DNA of 64,000 bases from Triatoma infestans (Eukaryota; Arthropoda; Insecta; Hemiptera; Reduviidae). The position numbers were made by a program, and so were the translations under genes. Under the pieces are notes generated by a model. That model was not told the origin of the DNA. It did no database searches and saw nothing but the letters and a program-made list of their open reading frames with translations. Shown one piece after another: positions 55,601 to 64,000 of the stretch (position 1 is its first letter; each line of letters starts with the position of its first letter). The stretch covers positions 1-64,000 of the forward strand of contig JAAEAF010003575.1 in assembly GCA_011037195.1 (NCBI GenBank), in the 5' to 3' direction.

Positions 55601-58600
55601 CCGCCGTCAACACTGATCCGATCGGTTAAAACTTCCACAAACATTATAAGACATTAACTCGAATAAATAAACATTAATCATATAGAAACCTCTTAGGAAA
55701 TCATATTTGCTTAATCCATCCACAATGACTGTTTAATAATCCGAAAAACTTCTGAAACTTTGTTCTTCATAACCTACTAATTTTCATAGTTACTGAATGT
55801 TTCGGATATTCATTCATCTTCAAAGAAAGTGGATAAAACTGTTAGAAAGGCAATAAAGGAAGGAAACATGGATAACATTACAGGATATATTACCTTAGGC
55901 TACACAGAGATCATTAAGGAAATAAGAAAAATCATAAAAGTTTGTTTTTAACAGAAAGAAAATCATTAAACAAGTGAGTAGTTTACCTAACCTTTTTAGT
56001 TTGTATCAAATATTCGGCCGCTTCTTTAGACAAACCAGGAGATCTTATTTCATCTCCTCCTAATGGACCGACGAACAGTTGACTATTCCAATAGAATCTG
56101 TGCCATCCAAAATCAATAAGTACTATGCACGGATCTGGAAATGGACCGTTTTTCTTTTGCCATTCCTGAAATTTCTCCGGTGGCAAGGTATAATTGTAGT
56201 TATTTCCGGTTTCAGTCGATGCATTTATCAGTATACCTACAAAGTAATACAAATTTCATCGTACTTGCTTTTGTATAGATTCTTCTCAAGAGCTTCTTAA
56301 AAGCTTATTTAAGTTCGATAAAATTCTAAACCCTGGATTTATAATATGTGGGAGGTGTTAACTGTGACAATTGTTCAAACAAATCTAGCAGAAGCACTAA
56401 ATTTCCAAAAATTGAGGCTCATCATTCGTCATAAATAAAACAAATAAGGCGACGAGGATGACGCCGGGAATCGTCCCTTTCAACTATAGTTACACATAAT
56501 CTCTCAACCCAGGAGAAGAAGTTAAGACAAGTCTTTCTCTAATTCTATGATTATTATAAAGGGGTAAAATAATTCTATTCTAAGATTATAAAGGGGTAAT
56601 CTGGACCAAATGAAAGGGATCGATTAACAACAGAATTGACAGTCTAAGTCAAAGTAGAATCTTCAACAAGAATTATGAAGTTAATTACTCTTTATCCAGT
56701 TAACAACGAATCATCAACTAATTACAAGCCGGAGGTATTCATCAGTTTACCAGCAAGTTCTGTTAAACATTTCTAACGCTACTCGCTCTTTATCACTTAT
56801 ATACCAGTAGATCTTAAGCGTAATTTCTACTCTTTCCCAATCAACTCCATTATAGAAATAACAATTTTCAATGTATTACTACACATAAAGTATCGGCCAG
56901 GGAGGTGAAATGAGTGAAATTGATTGATTCGTTCTTCGTAATACCTGTAGTAATAAAGCGTTCTACTGGTATTTGATCAATAGTACGTCCGCTATCATCA
57001 AAACGATATGGAGCATCCATATGCGTCCCACAATTTTCACCCATTTGAAAAACATTGGATCTAGACAGGATTCCTTCAGTAACTCTTTGATTCATGTCGG
57101 TCCATCTAGAACAATCAAATTAATATTAATTTGTGGATTAGTGGATGTGTTTCGGACATAATAACAATTGGATTGCTATTTAATTATTTTTAACTGAATA
57201 TGTGGATGAATCCGCAATACTCGATAACATCTAGTATTTTACCCCTAGCATTCATATTTCTGATATTCCTGACCGATTTTGGATTTTCATCCATCGTCAG
57301 AGTAAAGTTATCAAGATCTTACACAGAGTATACTTGTACTTAATATTTCTGTTACACAATACATTGATTGTAGGTGCGGAAGTCAACAAGTGTAGTGTGT
57401 AACAGAAAAGTGTGTGAAACATTAAGTTGAAGTAAACTCTCTACACGAACTTGATAACTTTACTCTGACGATGGAGAAAATCCGAAACGGTCAAGAATAT
57501 CAGAAATATGCATGCTATGACGGATAAAATATCATATAAATAAATGTAATTATAAGAAAGCCTAATATTATATTTCTCCCAAAAAACCCACAGTATAACG
57601 GTACTGATTGTATCTAAGCCGTTTTGTCGAGTCTCCTAGAAGAACTAAAGAGAAATATCAAATTTAAATCTGGAAATTTTTCTGTTTTTGAGTTATTTTG
57701 ATTAAACACATAAATCACTAGCATTTTTTATTTTCTCTCACTCCCAGTCAGAGGGATTATTGCAGCCGTGTCAGATTTTCGAATTTGAGTTTTCACCAGA
57801 AATACACCTTATCAGGTCCCCTGAAAACCTCTAAAAGTGTTTTGCGAATGGTCTGTAAATGTGCGTGTGTGGGTGTGTGTGTGAGTTAACCGAATATCTC
57901 AAAAACAAAAAGATGCAGAAAGCTCAAATTTGGTATACTACCCATTGCGGTGGCAGTACGTTTAGGCACTACCACCGCATCTAACACAAAGATTTCGGGT
58001 AAAACCCATCAACCGGAAGTGCGACTTTGCTGAGTGGTTTTTTCTTTAGTTTTTCGTGATTTTCCCGAAAACGGCTCCAACGATTTTCTTTCAATTTGTA
58101 AACTATCTACACACATAAATATGTATCACCGACGTTTCTTATAACCACTGACGCGGTCTCAACCCGGAAACTCAAATGTCTTTCATGAAAATGGCCGCGC
58201 AAACCTAAAAGATCATAGTTCATTATTATTTCCAATTACATCTTATAATGTAAGGGGGCCAAGAATCGAACCGAAAGCCGCGACACTTTTAAAACTATAG
58301 CAGTTCACGTGTGTGACTACTAAGCTTCCACGAACTGGCATATATTACAGTTTACAGACTGTAAAAGTTCTATATTTTAATTTTTTTTATAACATTTACT
58401 CTGGTTCTTCCAAGAACCCTTACTCAGCTTATCTACATTCTGGAGAATTTCTTTTCACGAACGTACTAAAGATGAATTTATTCATTACTTTAGATAAGGA
58501 TTAGGGCCAGAAATGTTAAAAGCAATGATTAACATCTGGGATTGTGTTTGCCCTAGCAGGCTTCTTTTTATTGTTCCCGACCGGTTCGAATTCTCATCCT

Positions 58601-58953
58601 CCGCCAGGGTGGGTTATTATTAAGTTCGTGTAAAAAGTTTACTTTAACCTTAAAATCAGAACTAAAGATTAGTTTAACCGTTTAGAACCAACAAAAGAAG
58701 CCTGCTGCGGCGGATAAAATTTTGCAAACCCATATGCAATACATATACATATACATATGCAACAATGATTAACATTAAAAACACATAAACTTATATCATT
58801 TAAACTGATTTACCTAAAAACCGTAACACCAGGATATACAGGTACACCAAAATTAACTAGTCCATGATTCAGATCAACAAATGTATACGGCTGGCAGAAA
58901 CGTGCTGTAGAAATGGTCACCACCAGGATTATAGCAAATTTTCTTGTTGACAT
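52455..58953 (-). CDS. Secreted cyclase / kynurenine-formamidase-family protein, four exons, 249 residues
   Basis: Exons in order of transcription: 58953-58814, 57105-56945, 56236-55992 and 52658-52455, all with AG/GT junctions and matching phases, total 750 nt including the stop. MSTRKFAIILVVTISTARFC is a signal-peptide-like start. FVDLNHGLV, the metal-site region ENCGTHMDAPYRF, CIVLIDFGWHRF, GLSKEAAEYLI, VYGVGVDTLAID and LALPLKLVNG-type ending (ALPLKLVNGTGSPVRVIAWF) follow the PF04199 putative-cyclase fold (KynB, isatin hydrolase). The usual metal motif is HxGTHxDAPxHF; here the first His is Asn and the last is Arg, so activity may differ. Such enzymes hydrolyse formyl-kynurenine-like amides or isatin; the substrate here is unknown. 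Introns contain LINE and Penelope pieces. Confidence 0.88.
52659..53559. other. Cyclase intron, left part: no gene seen
   Basis: Contains a left-end trace of the high-copy repeat (53065-53155, TGATGTAAAACACTCACACG). No coding remnant otherwise. Confidence 0.5.
53560..54560 (-). pseudogene. LINE reverse-transcriptase relic inside the cyclase intron
   Basis: Minus-strand pieces in order: DFSAAFHSIDRNALVFKLSN near 54390, SNLGASYKFIAIVESLYNN, WFTTSTGLN (54240), a degraded YADD region near 54110, TYKYLGVILNPQLTFKEHF (53930), VWGYKEYDVLEKFQRF and SLPNNTPNYALYLETKLEV (53640). The last motif is shared with the relic at 60535 (LPVDTPHYLVRLETG), so both are the same kind of LINE. Same strand as the host gene. 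Many stops. Confidence 0.65.
54561..55200 (+). repeat. Diverged copy of the CTTTCTCTTACT repeat
   Basis: Blocks in family order: AAAAATTCAGTAAAGTCATACTTCCGATTGATGG-type segment (54939-54970), TTTTTCGTTTTTGAGATATTTT (55040), CACACACATTCAGACC, and GAGGACCTCAAAATATGTAT near 55110. It lacks clear subunit repetition. Confidence 0.55.
55362..55490 (+). repeat. 20-bp tandem repeat, six copies
   Basis: Unit TAGTGTAGTAATAATTGCAA repeated six times without change, plus a partial unit. It lies in the cyclase intron. The minus-strand frame through it is an artefact of the repeat. Confidence 0.9.
55491..55991. other. Cyclase intron, right part: no feature seen
   Basis: AT-rich sequence between the tandem repeat and exon 3; nothing recognised. 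Confidence 0.5.
55992..56236 (-). CDS. Cyclase exon 3
   Basis: Acceptor CTTTGTAG, donor AAG|GTTAGG. Encodes ILINASTETGNNYNYTLPPE, a PFPDPCIVLIDFGW strand and GLSKEAAEYLIQTKK. Confidence 0.88.
56945..57105 (-). CDS. Cyclase exon 2 (metal-site motif)
   Basis: Acceptor TTGTTCTAG, donor ACAG|GTATTA. Encodes WTDMNQRVTEGILSRSN, then FQMGENCGTHMDAPYRFDD and IDQIPVERFITT. Contains two of the three expected HxxxHxD metal ligands (His and Asp). Confidence 0.88.
57241..57535. repeat. Inverted repeat with hammerhead-like cores
   Basis: Two arms of about 80 bp (57241-57316 and 57450-57530) are inverted copies about 130 bp apart. The right arm on plus reads CTGACGA (57465-57471), stem II GGA/TCC, GAAA (57484-57487), then CGGTC. 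The left arm on minus reads CTGACGA, stem II TGGAT/ATCCA, then a mutated GAAA. Hammerhead-type cores in paired orientation suggest a Penelope-like remnant. It lies in cyclase intron 1. Confidence 0.55.
57625..58190 (-). repeat. Inverted copy of the CTTTCTCTTACT repeat
   Basis: Family blocks in reverse order: TCAGATTTTCGAATTTGAG (57770), a GTGTGTG tract (57860-57885), GAATATCTCAAAAACAAAAAG (57890), GCGGTGGCAGTACG (57950), AACCGGAAGTGCGAC (58010), CGGCTCCAACGATTTTC (58075). Confidence 0.65.
58250..58340 (-). repeat. tRNA-like block
   Basis: On the minus strand AGCTTAGTAGTC resembles an A-box and CGGTTCGATTC a B-box about 45 bp later. Cloverleaf pairing is incomplete. A decayed tRNA or SINE head. 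Confidence 0.45.
58530..58735. repeat. Inverted repeat with degraded hammerhead-like core
   Basis: AGCAGGCTTCTTTT (left) and AAAAGAAGCCTGCTG (right) are inverted. On the minus strand the left arm contains CTGGCGG, GAGAATTC and GAACCGGTC, a mutated version of the CTGANGA...GAAACCGGTC core seen at 62398-62590. Confidence 0.4.
58814..58953 (-). CDS. Cyclase exon 1 (signal peptide)
   Basis: ATG at 58953-58951, donor AG|GTAAAT. Encodes the hydrophobic leader, FVDLNHGLVNFG and VPVYPGVTVF, ending two bases into an Arg codon. No TATA box was recognised upstream. Confidence 0.85.
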
Positions 58954-59223
58954 AATCTGGAAATCAAAAGAAAAAAAGGAGTTTTTATTGAATGTTCTGT
59001 ACTGTGTGTTGCACAGAATCTCTCAGACACAGAATCTTTCAAAAATGGAAAAATCACAGGATATGAAACTGAATGTTTTTCTGTCAATCTCTAAGGATGT
59101 TCTTTATACTTTGCAATTAACTAGCACAAATAATACTGGCCATCACTTTTTATTTTTTTATTGTATGTGGGTGAGCGAGGGCCAAGCCCAAGGCTATCCA
59201 AAACCCCTCTGGACCCATATAGC

Positions 59224-59402
59224 AACCCCAAAGTTGGGAGCTTCCTCAGTGCACTACCGGCTTCCGACAGTGTTCTCTCGTTACACCCAATACTGCCCTT
59301 CACCGGACATTGAGCTGCAGAGGCTTCTAGGGCTGGACTCGAACCCAGGACTTCCGCGGCGTTGGTGATCTAGGGCGCTACCACTGAGCTAGTCTCACCC
59401 CT
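59224..59402 (-). repeat. tRNA-derived SINE variant with a different tail
   Basis: Minus strand: ACTAGCTCAGTGGTAGCGCC A-box region, GGTTCGAGTCC B-box, then the family body (AACGAGAGAACACTG, GGTAGTGCACTGAGG). The 3' end continues into CCCAACTTTGGGGTTGCTAT instead of the GGCGCC hairpin. It lies upstream of cyclase exon 1. Confidence 0.7.
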
Positions 59403-60119
59403 GCTTTTTTTTTTAACACTCTTCCGAGGGTTCTTTCGGTTGGTTTAGAGTTTAGGCTTTCCCTTTAATGCCTCATCAGTACAATTCACGGTTCTTCTAG
59501 CTGGTCGAGATTAAGAGGACTATAGATTAAGTAAGAATTTCTTTTTTAAGAACATCTCTCAATCCGAGCTGTAAGAAGTTTACTAAAAGAAAGGTGTATG
59601 AGTGTTTCATACCAGAATATTCTGTTTCGTCCAATGCCTTTTCAGTTTATAGACTTCTTCCGATTATCAGTCTTAGAAAGGAAACAAATTACTGAAATAC
59701 TAAGATAGATCAGAAACAAAATTTAAGAGTAAAAATAAATAAGATTTTAAAACAGGTAACACAATTGAAAAGTTGACTCACTTGATAAAACATAAATTCA
59801 ATCGTCCTATATTCAGTCACAGTGTTTATATACTTGCTTTTTTTATAGATTAGCAAAATAATTACTCAATTGTGCTAGTAACATAGTTTTCTATTATCTG
59901 GTTCCCTATTAAGTAAAATTTCAGTCATTGTTAAGTAAATGAGGGTAATTTCTAGTTTCTGTTTTCTGGTCCCCCAGAAAGCTAATTACAATTAATCAAC
60001 ATGAAAAAAGTAGACACACAATATATTATTCCTTACGATTTTAATAATAATGCAAATTATTATTTCATCTCTTTTTACTTTCTGTTGCTGTAAAGGATAC
60101 AATTGTAAGAGTCTGTTTT
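59403..60119. other. No gene seen
   Basis: Near 59585-59625 an inverted left-end trace of the high-copy repeat (TGAGTGTTTCATACCAGAAT). Otherwise unassigned AT-rich DNA. Confidence 0.5.
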
Positions 60120-60530
60120 TCTAAATTGAGTTTTCATCTGAAATATATATTTTGAGGTCCCCTGAAAACTAAAACTGGTTATTTATTTAACAAGGGAGTA
60201 AAAATGCTACTCATTTATTCCGCTGAACACTCAAAATTTGACTCTATCACAATACTTCCTCTTACTAGAAATAAGAGAAAGAAATTATTTTGCGAACGAT
60301 TTATGAGTTTATTTATGACTCATGCATGGTGTATGTGAACGACTTATTTTCCTAAACATAAGCACCTCAAACTTGATATTTTACTTAGGTATCACATGGG
60401 TAGCTACAAGCATTTTATCGGCCCAAGTCTGTCAGTCGGAAGCGCGAATTAACTGAATGGTTTTCCAAACAGCTTTAGCAGATTTCCTAGTCAGCTGCTC
60501 CATGGTTTCCTTAATCTGACCATGAACAAA
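60120..60530 (+). repeat. Repeat shared with 29640-29945
   Basis: Starts with the high-copy repeat's right-end block (ACTCAAAATTTGACTC, AGAAATAAGAGAAAG), then about 230 bp nearly the same as 29700-29940, breaking off where the LINE relic begins (CTTAATCTGACCATG). Confidence 0.65.
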
Positions 60531-60534
60531 GCAA

Positions 60535-61697
60535 TTGAGCGAGCAACTTTCCTGTACGGTGCCGAGTTTTGGGCCTTGTCTTTATACTGAACGGGTTGAA
60601 GCGATTCAAACGCGTTTCTTGAAGAGCGTGTTGTCTTTGCCGGTAGACACGCCTCATTACTTGGTTCGATTGGAAACTGGATGTGAATGGTTGAAAGTGA
60701 CGCTGTTCAGGGCTATGCTTAATGGGGGGTGAAATTATTGATTGCAAATGCCCGATTCTAGATTGCCTAGGATCTGTTTATTTAATTATGGTCAAAAGGG
60801 AAGGGGTGTCAATTGATTACAACTGGGGTTTACAATTGAGATCGTATTAATAATGGTCGTGCTGATAATTTCTGGTTGGAACAGGATTTGCGCACTGTTC
60901 AGTTAGCCTATCGGACTTGGTACTGAGAATGAGAAATCATTGCTTCTCATTGGATATAAATCGTGCTCTCAATTCTCAGTACAATAGAATCTACAGGCCT
61001 GAGGGCGCACTAGGTGAGTCAGAGAGTTACCTTCGATTTAGAATTAATTTTAAAAAATTTAAATTTATATGCCAAATCCGGTTGTCCTCAGACACCTTGT
61101 TAAGGTTCTCCGTCTTTGGTAAATACTATACGATGGCTAGTGAGATATGTATTTTATGCAACGGAGCGCCAGAATCGTTGAATCATATTTTATTTACTTG
61201 CCCTGCCTTGAATCATTTAAGGTTTATATATTTGCATGACTATGAATTTTCAGCTCACTACTAAGCGATCTTCATCATATTCAAAACCTTATCAACATTT
61301 ACAATTACTTTCTACACGCCATGTCACTAAGGGAACTTATAAATTAATAATTCCTTGTTATTTGTTTCATTTGATTTACTCTAAATTGCCTTTATAGTTC
61401 AAATTTTATGTATATTTATTTTCTTAGCATTGTCCAGAATTATTCTTTCTGTTTGTTTTTGTTTCCGATGGTGTCTTTTATTTATTTAATATATAATTAG
61501 GTAACATATTTAATTTCCTTTAATTTATTTTTTGTAGTTGTTTCATTTTTGTAAACTAAATGAGTTATTTTTATTTTACCTTGATTTCTGTATTCTATTT
61601 CTTTTTTATTGTTAAGTTATTGTACTGACCCACCTCTATTTGTGTAAAAACTGAAGTTTAAACAAATAAATTATCTATCTTCTATCTATCTATCTAT
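60535..61697 (+). pseudogene. LINE 3' part with (TATC)n tail
   Basis: VEAIQTRFLKSVLSLPVDTP and HYLVRLETG (60590-60680) match the post-RT region also seen at 53640. 60917-61260 encodes a C-terminal part with CQIRLSSDTLLRF, then CILCNGAPESLNHILFTCPA, a CxxC-H-C cluster. The 3' UTR ends AATAAATTATCTATC with a TATC repeat. 5'-truncated, frame breaks near 60735-60910. Confidence 0.7.
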
Positions 61698-62385
61698 CCT
61701 TACATTCGTATTTCTCTACGGTGAGGAAAGTTGGTCTATAAAAATATTAGTTCAATAAAGAATCTGGAAGCTTTTGAAATGTGGCTTCTAAGGAGGATGC
61801 AAAAAACTCCTGGACAGATAAGTGACTAAGGCTCGTTTCACAGTATACGGTTTTCACCGTACGGCAAAAACCATACGGCTTATTGCCGTGACAATGTTGT
61901 TTTCACATTACACATTGCACGGTTTTTTCCCGTTGTAAACTAAACATTTTCATTTCGTTTGTCAATGAGATACAAGTGTTTCAATGAATCGTGAACAAAA
62001 GAAAGCAGCTGCCGTACGTCAAAAAACCGCACAATATGAAAGCATGCATTTAGTCATGTAGGCGGCGAGACATGTACGCCGTCTATTTCAGTGACACCGA
62101 ACGACTCCTATACAGCACGGCACCGTATAATGTGAAAGTTCCCATGCTTTTCTTCACTCCACTAAAAAAGTCCGGCCGTACGGTGAAAACCGTATAGTGT
62201 GAAACGAGCCTTATGTTGAGGTCCTAAATTGTGTAATGTTTAAAATATTTCTATTAAATTTCATTAAAAATTCTATTACATGCATTAATATGTGAAATTA
62301 ATAAAGGAAATTGAGTGTTTTGGGCATGTGATTCGCAACAAAAAATGCGAGTTATTCTTCTTGCAACAGAAGGTGAAATTCTCAG
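61698..62385 (+). pseudogene. RTE-like RT C-terminus split by a MITE
   Basis: FLYGEESWSIK and LLRRMQKTPGQISD (61705-61825) are the LYG-E-W and W-x-RRM motifs after the RT. The MITE interrupts next. Beyond it come MLRS (62215) and LIKEIECFGHVIRNKKCELF (62291), the K-x-x-E-x-FGH-x-x-R motif of the same proteins. Dead relic older than the MITE. Confidence 0.55.
61829..62211. mobile_element. 383-bp MITE with 36-bp terminal inverted repeats, TA duplication
   Basis: Ends AGGCTCGTTTCACA...CCGTACGG and its inverse differ at one position in about 36 bp. TA flanks both ends (61827-61828 and 62212-62213), and removing the element plus one TA restores the neighbouring RT relic reading. No transposase inside. 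TA duplications are typical of Tc1/mariner-type mobilisation, though other superfamilies are possible. Confidence 0.8.
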
Positions 62386-62397
62386 AGACATTTTCCG

Positions 62398-62590
62398 TGT
62401 GTAGCCTGCTTCATTTGGGGTCATCGACCGGTTTCGGGCGTTCGCCTCTCAGGATGAGCTTGTTTCAGAACAGGTGCCAACACAGGACTCGTACAGAGGG
62501 AACTGAGTTACACTAAATGAAAAGCGCATCCTGACGATGGGCAAACGCCCGAAAACCCGGTCGATGACCACAAAATGAAGGCGGCTGCAC
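62398..62590. ncRNA. Inverted pair of hammerhead ribozyme motifs (Penelope type)
   Basis: Right arm (+): stem I strand CATC, CTGACGA (62532-62538), stem II GGGC/GCCC with loop AAAC, GAAA (62552-62555), stem III close to the palindrome ACCGGT, C, then GATG closing stem I. Left arm (-): TCATC, a slightly altered CTGAGAG core, stem II GGCG-AAC-GCCC, GAAA, ACCGGT, C, GATGA. The arms are inverted copies of about 65 bp, about 70 bp apart. The core and the loop-less stem III fit Penelope-element ribozymes. Confidence 0.6.
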
Positions 62591-64000
62591 CCGGAAAAAT
62601 GTTCTCTGATGCTGGCAGCTCTGCTGGAACACCAACCACCACAACGAAGGTGAAATTGTTGGAAAGAGGATTGTTGGCAGAGAAGTTTTTCCTGGCTGAA
62701 GAATATTAGGGAATAAATCGCTCTTCTGATCTGATCAGAGAGTTCAGGATAGAGAAGATTAAGAGTGATGGTGTCCAAACTGCTATAGGGAGATAGAATG
62801 ATAAGAAGAAAGAAAAGTTGTCAACAGTTCATTTAAAAATACTTAAGATTCAAGGACAATCAGCGCCTAGTGAAGACCATTCTAGAGATTAACATGAATG
62901 AATCTGATCGAAAATGATAATCTAGAAGGTCACAAGTTATGCACAGTAGTTCATCTAAAAAGTGAAATTCAAAGGAAAAGAGAAATTAAAAATTAATAAC
63001 TTTGTAAATACTAGGACAAGGTCAATCATTTTCAGTCAAGGAGGGAAACCGGAAGTTTAGCATTCAGTATGCAAAATTATAATATAGTTTTACTCTTCTT
63101 TTATATTCTTAATAGTAGTATCAGTAGTTTACTTTTAAAATTAAGATTTCCATGAATACATTGCAGTCTACGCGTACAGTTTCATCACTTCACCACCAGG
63201 GCCGCAGCACCTGCTGAACTAAGATTTCTTTCAAAAGTCAGCAAATCCATGCAAATTAGTTTATTTCAGCTGAATAAAGAAATAAAACAAAGATTAACAT
63301 ATGTTAATTCAGTTAATAATTGTTCCAGAAAACACATTTTCTTTATGAAAATTAAATACTAGAAGGTTACTGGCTCTTTTCAATCTTGAAATAAATAACT
63401 TTTTATCTTCTATCTTAAACAAATTTAAATACTCTGTCAACACAATTTATGTAATTAATATTTCTTTTTCTCTTGATTTTAAGCATAATTTGAAACACTT
63501 GAAACAACTTCCTTTTATTGTAATCATCAAAATTGTCGAGTTTGCATTTTGTTTTTTTTAGTTTCTCTTACTCTCTAAGTAGGATGAAGTATTGAGATCG
63601 TGTCCCTCAGAACACCTCCAAAAGCATTTTGCTTTCCTCTAAAGTGTCATTTCAGTATTCAGCACGGTTTTATAACTACATAATATTATTATACATATAG
63701 CACTGATAGTAGAATACCAAACTTAAAGAAAATAGGTTAGCCGGATAAAACGTACCTAAGACTTTTATTTCAAACATTTTTTGTTTTGTACATCTCTCAG
63801 TAAGGTTTAAATGTAAACTGCCGCTACAAGGTCTTAGACAGAGGGCACCCAAAATATCCACTATGGTATACAAGTATAAACCCCACTACCTTTTTTATGA
63901 CCAGCCCAGCTAAACTTTTGAGGTAAACATTGCAATTTTAAGGCCCATTTGTTTTAATTAAATTTAAAACAACAAAGACGCACTTCCTATATGCTAATTT
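62591..64000. other. No gene seen; one repeat end
   Basis: Unassigned sequence. At 63560-63620 TTTCTCTTACTCTCTAAGTA followed by TTGAGATCGTGTCC is an inverted end of the high-copy repeat. Confidence 0.5.

Noticed and set aside
58913..59368. 151-codon plus-strand frame
   Set aside because: It is antisense to cyclase exon 1 and then runs into a SINE.

Overview
The window is AT-rich, intron-bearing animal DNA, most likely from an insect. Spliced GT-AG genes, a metazoan ABCB-type transporter, an arthropod-style secreted cyclase-family protein and very dense non-LTR retrotransposons (LINEs) support this; the species cannot be named from the sequence. There are two host genes, one possible extra exon and one dead exon copy. 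Nearly everything else is transposable-element material, much of it nested.

Region by region. 1-3725: a LINE of CR1/Jockey type (ORF1 with coiled coil, endonuclease, reverse transcriptase) inserted in a CT-rich minisatellite. 3793-18307 (+): eight exons encoding the last 448 residues of a full-length ABCB (P-glycoprotein/MDR) transporter; the earlier exons lie upstream of the window. Its 8.7-kb intron holds a near-intact I-like LINE in antisense orientation and a canonical minimal hammerhead-ribozyme motif. 18308-29150: decayed LINE pieces, a Penelope-like GIY-YIG fragment, tRNA-derived SINEs, a high-copy repeat with about 290-bp internal subunits, and a DNA-transposon shell. 29193-30478: an unidentified open exon-like frame and a dead copy of the cyclase terminal exon. 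31200-33190: a decayed LINE with a nested SINE. 33196-33600: an LTR-like or hsp-promoter-like block with a perfect five-unit heat-shock element. 33723-38568: a 5'-truncated LOA-clade LINE flanked by direct repeats of about 395 bp. 43224-50998: hAT-like ends enclosing a full-length but frameshifted I-like LINE with its own target-site duplication. 52455-58953 (-): a four-exon gene for a 249-residue secreted cyclase/kynurenine-formamidase-family protein. 57200-64000: hammerhead-bearing inverted repeats, more LINE relics and a 383-bp MITE.

How the parts relate. The two host genes have no evident functional link. The mobile elements do: the SINEs end in the same 3' hairpin as the I-like LINE at 43467-50490, as expected if that LINE mobilises them in trans. 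The hammerhead motifs match the minimal type known from Penelope-like elements, and a Penelope coding remnant is present at 23950-24275.
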